From assembly GCF_009389715.1 (NCBI RefSeq), contig NW_024068217.1:124001-188000 (forward strand): a DNA stretch of 64,000 bases. The letters are read 5' to 3'. The notes beneath the pieces were generated by a model, which was not told the DNA's origin, searched no databases, and saw only the letters and a list, made by a program, of their open reading frames with translations. The DNA is from Phoenix dactylifera. Lineage: Eukaryota; Streptophyta; Magnoliopsida; Arecales; Arecaceae. Shown here in pieces: positions 48,301 to 58,674 of this stretch. The position numbers were made by a program, and so were the translations under genes. Numbering within the stretch: position 1 is the first letter of the stretch; every line of letters begins with the position of its first letter.

Positions 48301-49159
48301 CGGGCACCAGTACATACTCCTTGCTGTTGACTATGTGTCTAAGTGGATTGACGCTGTCGTGTGTAAGACTAATGATCACAAAGTGGTGATCAAGTTTCTT
48401 AAGGAGTATGTCTTCGCTCGTTTTAGCACACTTCGTGCTATCATTAGTGATGGGAGGAAATACTTTTGCAATAGAATTTTTAAAGCCCTTGCTAGGAAGT
48501 ACAACATTACTCACAAGATCGGTACACCGTATCATCCACAAACGAGTGGACAAGTTGAGATTTCCAACAGGGAAATCAAGACCATCCTTGAGAAAACTGT
48601 CAATCCATCTCAAAAGGATTGGTCCCTTAGGCTAACGGATGCATTGTGGGCATATCGTACGGCCTATAAAACACCAATTGGAATGTCCCCATATAGGATT
48701 GTCTATGGCAAGGCTTGCCATTTACCTGTCGAGTTAGAGCACAAGGCCTATTGGGCAATCAAACGCCTAAATTTCGATCTCGACAAGGCAAGAGAGCATA
48801 GAAAGCTTCAGCTCGATGAGCTTGAAGAAATTAGGAACGATGCTTACGAGTGTCTTAAGAAGTACAAGGATCGCATGAAGGTCATACATGATAAAATGAT
48901 CACTCGTAAAGAATTTCACCAAGAACAAAAAGTCCTTCTATATGATTCTCGATTACATCTATTCCCTGGAAAACTTAAATCTCGTTGGACTGGCCCATAC
49001 ACGGTAGAGAAAGTGCATCCGCATGGTGCAGTAGTAATATGCAACACCAAGGATGGTGGGTCCTTTCAAGTCAATGGACATCGTTTAAAACCATACCTTG
49101 AGTATCTGAGTCTAGAAGTCGAGGAGACACTTCTGACCGATCCTGTCTATCGTGAATGA
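45400..49159 (+). pseudogene. Athila-like Ty3 pol remnant
   Basis: Protease: RALLDLGASVNLLPYSVY near 45643 (active DLGA form), then a frameshift near 45770. From 45788 one frame runs to 49159: IPVILGRPFLATSNAP, RT with WRVCIDYRKLNAMTRKDHFP, RRMPFGLCNAPATFQRCMM and catalytic FMDDFSVFGS, RNase H with MCDASDYAIG and VVADHLSRL, integrase with C..C (CKTCDRCQ), [13 protein letters not shown] and [19 protein letters not shown], and a C-terminal [11 protein letters not shown]. In-frame stops: TAA 46673, TAG 47540, TAG 48005. DGYSEYNQ replaces the usual LDGYSGYNQ-type word. No chromodomain, in line with the Athila/Tat side of the Ty3 tree. Confidence 0.9.
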
Positions 49160-50546
49160 ATTATAATTGTCTAGCTGAAGACATAAAACTTAGTGCTCTT
49201 GGGAGGCAACCCAATATGTAAAGATTAAAATTATTATTAATGAGTTACTAACATACAGGTTTGGGGATATTTTTCCCAATCTTCAATTTATCCAGCCATA
49301 TCAAGGTCCAAAAATCAGGTAATGTCTCCTCTGCCCTATTACTATTTTAATTTTCTCAACATTGAGGACAATGCTGAATTTAAGTATGGGGGTGAGAATA
49401 TTTTTGATTTTTCTACCTAAAAAAGATTTTTGTGCCTTAAAAAAAAGAATTTTAAATTTTTAACTCAAATTCTAATCTTTTTTTTTGGCTGTATAAACTA
49501 GGAATTGCTTTGACAATAGCTTTGAGTTAACAAATATGATAACAGTTCTAGCTTGAGTTTTCGTTCCATCTATCTTCTGCTAACATGATAGAAGATGATT
49601 TAGCACCTACACATAAGCATATGAATAGTGGGGTATGTAAACTTGCAACTAATATGAATACTTTTAACCTTCTGGATAATTTAAAGTTATGTGTGTAATG
49701 AACACCTTAAAAAAAAGAAAAAAAAGAAAAAAAAATGAGTTTATTGTAAGTCTTCTCACTGAGTAACTGGGTCTTTTGCTTGGCAAGCAGCGAGTGTTCG
49801 CGTAAAAAGGTGAGGATGACTGAGATTAAACTCTGAGTGACTAATTCGGCCTTGGAGCCTAGTTGACTTGAGTTATTAAGCCTGTTAGGGTGTCTCTACA
49901 CCTAGTGCCCTGAGCCATCTGGATCGGAAGTCATTGGCCTAACACTCGCTACATGGGTCAGCTAAAAAGCTTAATAAGGCTAGATATTGCACAAGTCATT
50001 CTTCTTAGCATTCAATCTGATTAAAAGTTAAATCTTGGGTGTTCATTACCATTTAACTCTAAAAAGTCTTGAAAATTAGAGTGATCATATTGAAAGTAAG
50101 TGAAAACCACTCATTTATATGATACTACCTTGCACCTCACTACATTCTTGACTTGTTAGCAGATAGATGGGGTGTAATGAAACTTGAGTTAGAGTCTGCT
50201 TAAATATGACAGCAATAAGTCTCTATTGTCCTTGCAATTCTAGGTTCATACAATAATACTTGTTCAAATTTTGAGATAAACATTGAAAATCCTTGACTGA
50301 TGAAGTTTGTGGGTAACTTCACTACAAACCCTCACGAGACAATACTCGTCCACTAGGATAACCTAGGAGTTTAAAAGCTTGTTGCACGTGCTAAGTGCAA
50401 TCGTGATTCGCTACGAAAATGGGTACTTATCTTAGTTTTGTGTACTTAGCTTCAATAAAAAGTCATAGGTTAGACTACATCTTTTGTGCCCTTATTTTAT
50501 CGTTTGCTCGTTGATTACTAGAGACTAGCAATAAGCTAGTTGCGGG
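49160..50546 (+). other. Post-pol region of the Athila-like element
   Basis: Contains the lineage-typical words TTGGGAGGCAACCCAA (49199), ACATTGAGGACAATG (49358) and TTTAAGTATGGGGGTG (49379), then long non-coding sequence with no env-like frame. CTAGAGACTAGCAATAAGCTAG (50518-50539) is an imperfect inverted repeat followed by TTGCGGGG, probably the decayed polypurine tract. Confidence 0.6.
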
Positions 50547-51700
50547 GTATGATGAGAGCATAAAAGTGCGACCTACATGCTGGTTAAATTAATATTATTG
50601 TTAACATATAATGATAAATTCACTAGTTTAATATTATATTTTCGTTCGGCACGGGTTATTATAAAGTTTAAATGCGCATTTCGTACAGATGGCGCAGGCC
50701 CAATCCTACCATGACCTTGTCAAGCATATTTTCCCTCGAACGACTTCCCATTCAGCCCACGCATATTAGCCCGTCTCCCGCGTCCCCTGCTTCCTGATTC
50801 ACCTCCCAGAGAGCTGCCAAATTCGAGATGGAATATGTCATATCTGATGGATTCCCACCAACCATCCAAGGATCACAACCGAGCCCGGTTTGAAGAGATA
50901 AAGTAGGGGAGCTAACAGTGGAGCCGTCCCTTTCCGAGTGATCTCCACATCCTCCTTCCAGCCTCCCACGTCCGTCCGACTGGAAGCGTGGTCCCAGTTC
51001 GATTCCGAATCAGCATGCAGATCCAACGTCTCCAGACGCCGCGTACTCCTCTTCTTCCTTCCGCGATCCATCCCAGTGTCTGCGGCCCGTTGATCGCGAT
51101 CTCCCAGCACTCCATCCGTCCGTGGCCCAAAGAAGAAAATCCATCTTCTTCCGTCCGATTGCAAGCGTGATCCCATCTTCATCCGGATCCATGCCTTCCT
51201 CTCAGAAATCCCCACGTCCCCCTTCCGGATTCGAGACCCCCTCCTCCGCCTCTTCTTCCGCCCGTCCCAGCCGCTCGTAAAGCCAGCCATCCTTCCGTCT
51301 CAGCCTCCCGCTTCCAATCCGGCGTCCACGAAGCTTCTGGTGATTCCGCATCTCTTCTGGATTCGAGATTCCCAGCATCCACGTTTGCAATCAGCCGCAT
51401 CCAGCCATTCCGGATTACCTTCCATTCCCAGCATCCCGGATGGCCCTCGCCTCCGTCTCTTCTTCCGTCCGCATTCACAAACATCTGCAATCAAGGAGCT
51501 GCCCTAGCCCGTGATCCCAACCATCTCCGCGGCAGATCCACGTCTTCCTCCAAGCGATCCCACGGCTAGCTCCATCGATCCAGTCGATCCCATGCATTCT
51601 GCCCCAACAATCATGCATGCGTTCCCCCTCTTCTCCATGCGAAATTAAGAGATCCATCATCGCCGGCTTCAAGGGCCACATTCTTGATGCTTCCAACCCC
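50547..51700 (+). repeat. Probable 3' LTR region of the Athila-like element
   Basis: TATGATGAGAGCATAAAAGTGCG after the GCGGGG tract looks like an LTR start (TGTGATGAG-type with TG mutated to TA). From about 50690 the sequence is C/T-rich with diverged repeats of TCCATCTTCTTCCGTCCG, GCGATCTCCCAGCA and CCGGATTCGAGAYCCC. No right end, second LTR or duplication was found, so the boundary with the sulfotransferase promoter is uncertain. Overlapping frames at 50838-51829 on both strands are artefacts. Confidence 0.4.
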
Positions 51701-51955
51701 TTGGTAGGAGAGATGTGTCGAAATTACTTTGACGGGGTCGCTGTGATGACAAAACTTAATTTGTTTTTCCGTTTTAAAAGTAAGATAAGGTGTGTCGATT
51801 TGTCCCAGCCGTCGCAACCGGCCAGTTGACAGCTGTAGTCCATATGTTATTGTTCTGTAGTGCTATGCTTGTTAAAGATTCCTCTCAAATCTCATCCTAG
51901 CAACATATTTCTTCCGAGAGATCCGATAAAGTTGGGACAATCGTTCCTATTGTCC

Positions 51956-52978
51956 ATGGCTCACTCTCAATCCTACCCCTTGTCCAAATGCCTGCCTTCC
52001 CAAACCGAAGAAGAGATGGAAAACCAGAAGAGGACCTATCAATACTTCAGGCACCTGGTTTCCACCCTTCCGAGAGTTGGAGGCTTTAAGCGCCCCTTCT
52101 ACTGCTATAATGGCTGGTATGCGAGGCTGCCTTCGTTGGTGTCCGCTATGGTCGCCCGAGAGCACTTCCAGGCCCAACCTACAGATGTGCTCCTTGCTAC
52201 CTGCCCCAAGAGTGGAACCACATGGCTTAAGGCCCTTCTTTTTGCGACGGTGAATCGCAGCTCTCACACCAATTCTCACCCACCCCTCGCCACCCTTAGC
52301 CCTCATCAATGTGTTCCCTCCCTCGAGTTCTCGGTTTACGTGAATGATCGCATCCCTGACCTGGATGCGCTCTCCTCACCGAGGCTCTTCGGCACCCATA
52401 TCCCATTCCAATCACTACCGGCGTCCGTCATAGACTCTGGTTGCAGAATTGTCTATCTGTATCGTGATCCGAAGGATTGTTTCATCTCCTTGTGGCACTT
52501 CGCCAACAAGTTCAGAGCCAAGGATAATATTGAGCTCTGGACTCTCGATGAATTTCTCGAGCACTTCTCCAATGGGATCTCCCCCTTCGGGCCTTATTGG
52601 GATCATGTGCTGGGATACTGGAATGGGCACCTGGAAAGGCCTCAGAAGGTCTTGTTTCTCAAATATGAAGAGCTAATGCAGCACCCTGAGGTTCATCTGA
52701 AAAGGTTGGCGGAGTTCGTTGGGTGTCCTTTCACTGAGGATGAAGAGAAGGAAGGGGTGGTGGAAGGCATCATAAGGCTGTGCTCATTCGAAAACTTGAG
52801 CAATTTGGAGGTGAATAAGATTGGAAGGTCGGAGCTGGCGATCGGAACAGTTGAGAATAGCATATTTTTCAGGCGCGGTGAGGTTGGAGATTGGGTGAAT
52901 CATCTTACACCGGAGATGGCTCGGCGATTGGAGGAGATTACGGAGAGCAAGTTTAGAGGTTCCGGTCTGAGCTTTTAG
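51956..52978 (+). CDS. Cytosolic sulfotransferase (SOT), intronless
   Basis: 340-aa enzyme expected to move sulfate from PAPS to a hydroxyl of a small molecule (flavonoid, brassinosteroid, jasmonate-type or similar) in the cytosol. All hallmark regions are present: PKSGTTW at residues 84-90 (PAPS 5'-phosphosulfate loop), the catalytic His in FGTHIPF (H148), RIVYLYRDPKDCFISLWHF (R170 and S178 for the 3'-phosphate), KYEELMQHPEVHLKRLAEF, and the C-terminal RRGEVGDWVNHLTPEMARRL. Start at 51956 (CCATGGC context, MAHSQSYPLS) fits the family's variable N-terminus; an upstream in-frame ATG at 51860 would add 32 unlikely residues. Plant SOTs are usually single-exon, as here. Substrate cannot be told from sequence. 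No damage seen. Confidence 0.94.
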   Translation: MAHSQSYPLSKCLPSQTEEEMENQKRTYQYFRHLVSTLPRVGGFKRPFYCYNGWYARLPSLVSAMVAREHFQAQPTDVLLATCPKSGTTWLKALLFATVNRSSHTNSHPPLATLSPHQCVPSLEFSVYVNDRIPDLDALSSPRLFGTHIPFQSLPASVIDSGCRIVYLYRDPKDCFISLWHFANKFRAKDNIELWTLDEFLEHFSNGISPFGPYWDHVLGYWNGHLERPQKVLFLKYEELMQHPEVHLKRLAEFVGCPFTEDEEKEGVVEGIIRLCSFENLSNLEVNKIGRSELAIGTVENSIFFRRGEVGDWVNHLTPEMARRLEEITESKFRGSGLSF

Positions 52979-54800
52979 ATTATCATGAGATATCGTAGAT
53001 CGATGTTGCTTGCTTGCATGTCATTTCTGTGTGCGAAAGTATGTGCAGTTGTGCTTATGTATCCATCATATAAGCCTACAAGTCTCTTGCTGATAGCTCT
53101 ATATCGAGCTGATCCTAATTATTGCAAGGCAACTGGATGGTGCATAGCCCTTAACACTGCTAGCCCCCACCTTTCTACCTCCTTTCCAACCTCCAGATTA
53201 AAACCCATATTACATAGCTACATGCGTTCCTTTTTCTTCTACCCCTTTAGAAAATGATTAGATTTACCTTGTCAACAAACAAATATGATGAGGCTAGGTA
53301 GTATAAACTCCTCTTCAACATGAAGCATTCTAATCATTCAGCATCTATCACTTAATGCTTCATAAATGTGTATCTCATATATCTGTTTATATGTGTCTGG
53401 GTTAATGCTTTGATGCAATGGCAAGGGTTGCAAGCAGGACAATCTTAAATTTTCTTGGAATCCACCAATGAATGCCACTTCAAGTGGCTTCCAGGAAACC
53501 CCTGCAAGTGGGTGAGTTAATTCGGCCTTGCATGTTACTCAATTCGGGTCAAAGAGAGGGTTCCAGAAGATATTATTTGGCCCCATAGTTGTTGAGCAAA
53601 TAATTGTAGTTGTCCACAACTTCTACTGGACGCAACCATCTAATTATTGAATGTCCACAGCGATGATTGAATTAGTAGAAGATGCCACAATTATAAAATT
53701 GTTCAACTAGGCTCCTAAATCCTGAAGATGAGCTTGAAGGAATGCCCATGTATGTTTGCGTCCATGCAATTGATACCTTTCATTTCTGATTTTATTTTTT
53801 TTTATTTTTTGTAGCATACTCGTATTTAACAGTTTGATTCTGAAAATTTGGATGGCCTATTTAGAGGCCATCCAAATTTAGGATCCAGAATGTTTTTGAA
53901 CATGATAAGTGGCAAACTTACAGGTAAGGCATGGTATAATGTCCGTTCTGGCGCTGAATATTTAATTGAAAATACATAAAATATAGTGTAGGCTGGACTA
54001 GTTTGGCTTTGGTTCATCAAACGATGTGATATAAGAAAAACTTTTTAAACCGATTTAATTGATATATTCTTTAATTTGCTAGTGCCTGGAACTAACATTT
54101 TGGCCTCTAATCTAACTACACTTCATATTAGTTATGAAGAGACAAATTAAGTAACTCTAAAAAGGCAGTATTTGGCATCCCATGAGGTAGGTTTACAAGC
54201 CGAGATAGCAGAAATTTGATGCTTACTGTTTTCCAGCTCAAAGGTTGATGTTTTCTATCAATTGGTTTATTGAATGTTATTGATATGTCATGCTAAAAAC
54301 AACTCCTAAGAGTTGTTTTGTTCGTGTAAAAAAAAAATTCTCACTAAATTATTTTTTCTGAGAATATGATGCTAGGGAAAATGGTTTTAGCATGTTTGGT
54401 TAATCATGAAAAATTGACACATTCCAGATTGGCTTATGTTTGGTTGAGCATTTACTTTATTGAAAAACTTATATGTATATTATACCCTTAATAAAGGAAA
54501 AACACCTTACCCATGAATTTTGATAGCTTTAGGATACTTTTGAAAAAAACAAAGATCCTAATTCTCAATCGGTGAGCAAGTAGCATATCTATAAATCCCA
54601 TGGGTTTTTCTTTCTTATGAAATATGAGAATCTTATTCTCATAGGGATGCTACTTTTTTTATCTTTCTTCTTTGAAAATTCCAACCAAACATGAGGTATT
54701 TCTTTGTTTTCTCATGGACCACACTTTTTCTCCTTTTTCCACAAACCAAATGAGCCCTTAAAAATTTCTACTCATTTATACAACCAATGTGACCCATGAG
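52979..54800. other. Intergenic, downstream of the sulfotransferase
   Basis: No gene recognised; the frame at 52985-53257 lacks motifs. 54385-54760 has GCATGTTTGGTTAA and, inverted, AACCAAACATGAGG and ACAAACCAAATGAGCCC, words typical of plant miniature inverted-repeat elements; ends not fixed. Confidence 0.4.
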
Positions 54801-54803
54801 TAG

Positions 54804-55117
54804 ACTTGGGCACTGGGCCGGGCCGCCCACGGCCCGGCACGAAGCGGGCCGTGCCTGGCACGGCCCGCTAGCTACAGTACCGGGCCGTGCCTGGCACGGC
54901 CCATTCAAGGGGGCCGTGCTGGGTCACGGGTTTCTGGCCCGCGGGCCGAGCTCGGCACGGCCCGCTTCGGGCCTGGGCCGGCACGGCCCGCTCTTGGCCC
55001 GCGGGCCAAGCACGGCACGGCCCGCTCTTGGCCCGCGGGCCAAGCACGGCATGGCCCGCGGGCCAGCCCGGCACGGCCCATAAGGGCCTGGGCCGGGCCA
55101 GGCACGGCCCGTCTCCA
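54804..55117. repeat. GC-rich subterminal repeats of the hAT element
   Basis: At least eight GGCACGGCCCGC-type units and several GGCCCGCGGGCC palindromes in 310 bp, in AT-rich surroundings. Such subterminal arrays are transposase-binding sites in hAT elements (established for Ac-type elements). All frames here on both strands are artefacts. Confidence 0.85.
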
Positions 55118-55413
55118 TTAAAATAAATGCTTCATAAAATTTTTTTAATAAATTAATAAATATTGAAAACTAAGGATTTATTAATATAAAGCCACCTTAA
55201 TGGTGGGGGGTTTGGCATAGACCCCTACCAGTTTATTAATTTAAATCAAAATGGTACATGAATGGAGGTTTGGACCTTGGTCTGACCTCCAGAATACAAT
55301 AAGAAAGGAGAAAAAATAGAGATGACTCACTTTAACAATTAAAAAAATAAAAATGTATAATTATAAAAAATTAAGAAATCTTACTAATCATCAGTGATTC
55401 AGTGAATCAGTAT

Positions 55414-56955
55414 TCACTCTTCAGTAGTGTTTGTATCATCATCATCAGAGGATGTTGTATTATGTCCACCTTTATCTTGAAGTCTTGCCTCAGCATCCAA
55501 CCAATCTTTGAAGCAGAGAAGCATCTCAACCGTTTCGCCCGTCATCCTACTTCTCTTTTCGTCAAGAACACGCCGACCTGCACTAAAAGCGGATTCCGAT
55601 GCTACCGTGGACATCGGCACAGCTAAAATATCGCGTGCAATTGCAGACATAACAGGATATTGATTTTTAACACTCTTCCACCAAGATAATACATCTAGAC
55701 TCTCTATTTGATTTTCATCATATGCAGACTGAAGATCATTTCGTAAATACAATTCTAGTTCACTACTTAAAGATGAAGAAGATGAAGATAAACTTGAAGC
55801 ATGTATGTGTGTTTTCTCTGTGCAATGAATGAAAAAATAGATGACGAACGAGAACTACTAGAAGAAGAAATAGAGCTTTGTACGGAGAATCTAGATCCAC
55901 GAATTTTTTCATCATATATAGCATAAATATCATAAAGAAGTTGTTTTACCTCATTTTTAACAGGTTCAGGATCTTGAATCATATTTTCACAGTATGCATC
56001 AAGTAAAATTAGCACGCCATTCAATTTAACTCTTGGATCAAATACAGCAGCTAAGTTATGCATAGGACATATCTTGTCCCAATACTCATTCCATTTAGAT
56101 TCCATTTGGTCAATAATAGGCATTAAAACATCATCATATCTATGTTCTGCAAATTTTTGACTAATTATATATGCTTGTTGTAAAAATGAACATGAAGTTG
56201 GATAATAAATACCAGAAAGAACATTAGTAGCATTATAAAAACTAAGCAAAAAATCTTCCAAAATTTTTACTTTATTCCAATCAGTTTCAGTCAATGTAAA
56301 GCCTAATCCACGATCATTAATATATGCACTTAATAAGTTTTTATATGGGTATGCATCATGTATCATGCTATATGTTGAGTTCCAACGAGTAATTACATCA
56401 AGTTTAAATTTTTTAAAACGTTTACCATGATTTATACATAGTTCCTCAAATTCTTGAAGTCTTGATCTTGAAGCATGAATAAAAGAAACTGCATTTCTAA
56501 TTTTTGAAATCACATCTTGAATCATGCCCATGCCAGCTTGAACAGAAAGATTTAAGATATGACATGCACATCTAATATGCAATAAATTTCCATCTAACAT
56601 GGGATGCAATGAGTCTTTTAATAATGTAACAGCAGAATTATTATTAGATGCATTATCAAAAGTAATAGACATAATTTTATCATTAATATTATATGAACAT
56701 GCAGTTTGATAAATGACATTTGAAATTTGTTGCCTAGAATGTGGAAAATCAAAAGCACGAAAAGCAAGAATACGTTTATTTAATTGCCAATCATTATCAA
56801 TATAATGAGCAGTAATGGCAATAAAATAATTACTACCTACAGATGCTGACCAAATATCAGAATTTAATGAAATTTTTACATTTAAAGTAGAAAGTTGATG
56901 ATCCAAAGATTGAGTTAAAGATTGATTTTGATGATCACAAAATCTTGAAGTATAA
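55414..56955 (-). pseudogene. hAT transposase, C-terminal two thirds, frameshifted
   Basis: 56955-55767 encodes the RNase H-like core: SLNSDIWSASVGSNYFIAIT, the conserved ITFDNASNNNSAV, HIRCACHILNLSVQAGM, DVITRWNSTYSMI, then WNEYWDKICPMHNLAAVFDPRVKL. After a Ser-rich linker a frameshift (near 55840) leads into 55752-55414, the dimerisation domain: LDVLSWWK, YPVMSAIARDILAVPMSTVA and SESAFSAGRRVLDEKRSRM. The N-terminal BED zinc finger is absent because the copia element interrupts the gene at 56962. Resembles the RICESLEEPER/Ac-like group. Inactive as it stands. Confidence 0.92.
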
Positions 56956-57151
56956 TTACTAATGTTTGTGTTGCAAGAAGAAAAGATAATTTATTTTGCA
57001 AGGAACATAGCAAGTTGGAAAAATACAAGAAGGCCTCAAAAGCTCTCAAGAAAAGTTAGAAGAAAGCTACAATTTAATGGCCCAAGTTTCAAGTTCAAAG
57101 GATTTAAGTTGGAGGAGCAAATTCAAAGAAAGATTCAAAAAAATAGTCCTC

Positions 57152-57422
57152 GAGTCGACTCCGGAAAGTTTAGAGTCGACTCTGGCACTCTAGAGTTTCA
57201 AGAAACAGTGCTCGAGTCGACTCCGGCACTTTACGAGTCGACTCCGACTGAGAACAAACAAAAAGACAGAAAGTTGATTTTCAGCGCTACAGTGATCTCG
57301 AGCCGACTCCAACTTCAGCGCTACAGTGCGGAGCCGACTCCCAGCTACAGTGTCGGCAGACTACTATTCACAGTCGACTCCTGTTTCAGCCGAGTCGACT
57401 CCTACTTCAGCCGAGTCGACTC
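57152..57422. repeat. 21-bp-period GAGTCGACTC palindrome array (copia LTR)
   Basis: Exact palindromes at 57152, 57173, 57214, 57235, 57392 and 57413, with variants GAGCCGACTC at 57300 and 57331 and CAGTCGACTC at 57371. Steps are 21, 41 (a degenerate unit at 57193 sits between), 21, then a looser middle, then 21 and 21. Confidence 0.9.
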
Positions 57423-57517
57423 GAGCACGCTGGGAGGCATAACGGCTAGTTTTTTCTCGATTCCAACGGCTCTATTTTTGTCTCTAACGGCTAGATTTTT
57501 GTTTCCACTCTCTCTAA

Positions 57518-57528
57518 AGCTATAAAAT
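57518..57528 (+). promoter_or_regulatory. TATA box of the copia LTR
   Basis: GCTATAAAATC followed by a purine-rich leader; about 100 bp downstream of the palindrome array, so the array lies in the U3 promoter region. Confidence 0.65.
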
Positions 57529-57919
57529 CAAGAGAAGAGCTAGGGAAGAAGGTATGGAAGTGGGAGAGAACATTTAGGAAAGAGATTTCAAAGAGATTAC
57601 AAGGAAAATCTCCCATAAGCACAAAAGGGCCATTCAAAGTAAAATAGAGAGAAGAAGAGCATCCAAGTGAATCCCAAAGCTTCCTCTCCATCCGTGTGCT
57701 GCCTCGGTGATCCTCTACTTCGTGCAAAATCAGAAGAGGGTTAAGGAAAGAAGAAGCCGAGTTCCTCCATCTACAAACTAGTTTGAAGGCTTCTTCTCTT
57801 TACTTTACTTATTTATATTTGCTATATTTGCTTATATGAGAAGCTTGTATTTGATTTAAACTCTTGTTCTAATATCTTGTAACTTGATTCAATTTGATTG
57901 AATCAAGGGGTTAAGGTTT

Positions 57920-58177
57920 GTTGGTGAGCCAAAGGAAAAACCAACGTTGTAAGGTTGTGGTTGGTGAGCCTTTGGGAAAACCAACTGGGTTGATTGTGAA
58001 CCCGGAAAACAATCGTTGTAAGGTTGTGGTTGGTGAGCCTTTGGGAAAACCAACTGGGTTGGATTGTGAGCCCGTGAAAACAATCGGTTGGTTCTAGTCG
58101 GTGAGCCTGTGAAAACCGACCGAGTTCGTTGTGATCTCGCAAAACAATAAGTTGGGTTGTGAGCTTGTAAAACAACC
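57920..58177 (+). repeat. Run of eight covarying hairpins in the LTR transcript
   Basis: Hairpins at 57920-57945, 57960-57985, 57992-58014, 58029-58054, 58062-58085, 58097-58120, 58128-58148 and 58155-58177. Stems: GTTGG/CCAAC, GTTGGT/ACCAAC, GATTGT/ACAATC, GTTGGT/ACCAAC, GATTGT/ACAATC, GTCGGT/ACCGAC, GTTGT/ACAAT (one G-T pair), GGTTGT/ACAACC. Loops follow GAGCCNGTGAAA. Stems change on both sides together while the loop is kept. Confidence 0.88.
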
Positions 58178-58613
58178 GGCTGTAATCTGAGGGATTATAG
58201 TGAAATTCCCAAGAGGTCTTGGGGAGTGGATGTAGGTGCTGGGATGCACCGAACCACTATACTTTTGTTGTGTTTGTGATGCTCTTTGTTGTCTGACTTC
58301 CTCACTCACTTACTTACTTAGATACTATGCGTGCTTAACTCTTCTTCGTGCATCCTTTAGTTGCAAGCATATTCAATTTACTTAATCAAGTCTCATTCAA
58401 TTGAATTGCATACTTGGGCAAACTTAGACTAATCTTTTATTGAGTCCACTGCTTAATAGTTGATTAGATTAGAGTCATACTCTTGCTAAGTTTAAATTCC
58501 ACTAAGCATCCATACAACTTAGCCTAATTAACTCTAAAAGATTAGAAGTAGTTGAAAAGTTTTTAAAAGACCCAATTCACCCCCCCTCTTGGGTTGTCAC
58601 CTTGGGCAACAAG

Positions 58614-58628
58614 TGGTATCAAAGCAGG
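58614..58628 (+). promoter_or_regulatory. Primer-binding site of the SIRE-like element
   Basis: TGGTATCAAAGCAGG two bases after the LTR end; initiator-Met tRNA type with one A for G. Confidence 0.85.
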
Positions 58629-58674
58629 TGCTCTTCTATTAATTATAAGTCTTAACCGACTAGAGCTAAAGATT

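Larger units (their letters stand above)
54801..56962 (-). mobile_element. hAT transposon, split by a copia insertion
   Basis: Left terminus TAGACTTGGGCACTGGGCC at 54801, then 300 bp of GC-rich subterminal repeats, then a minus-strand hAT transposase whose upstream (N-terminal) half is cut off at 56962, where the copia LTR begins. The rest of the element, and its second 8-bp duplication (expected CCCATGAG), should lie beyond the copia element outside the window (inference). Confidence 0.8.
56963..58611 (+). repeat. 5' LTR of the SIRE-like element
   Basis: 1649 bp, TGTTTGTGTTGC...GGGCAACA. It holds a GAGTCGACTC palindrome array (57152-57422), a TATA box GCTATAAAATC at 57518-57528, and in the transcribed part a run of eight small hairpins (57920-58177). 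The open frame 56962-57525 is LTR sequence translated by chance. Confidence 0.82.

Noticed and set aside
48408-48635. Other-frame open reading frames within the Athila pol
   Set aside because: Shadows of the integrase coding frame.
50838-51490. Minus-strand open frame of 150 codons upstream of the sulfotransferase
   Set aside because: Arg/Gly-rich translation of a C/T-rich repeat region with other frames open over the same bases.
51860-51955. Upstream start for the sulfotransferase
   Set aside because: Would add residues unlike the family N-terminus; ATG 51956 has better context.
52985-53257. 90-codon open frame after the sulfotransferase
   Set aside because: No motif, starts in the presumed 3' UTR.
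54796-55126. Several GC-rich open frames on both strands
   Set aside because: Repeats of GGCACGGCCCGC open all frames; no protein-like composition.
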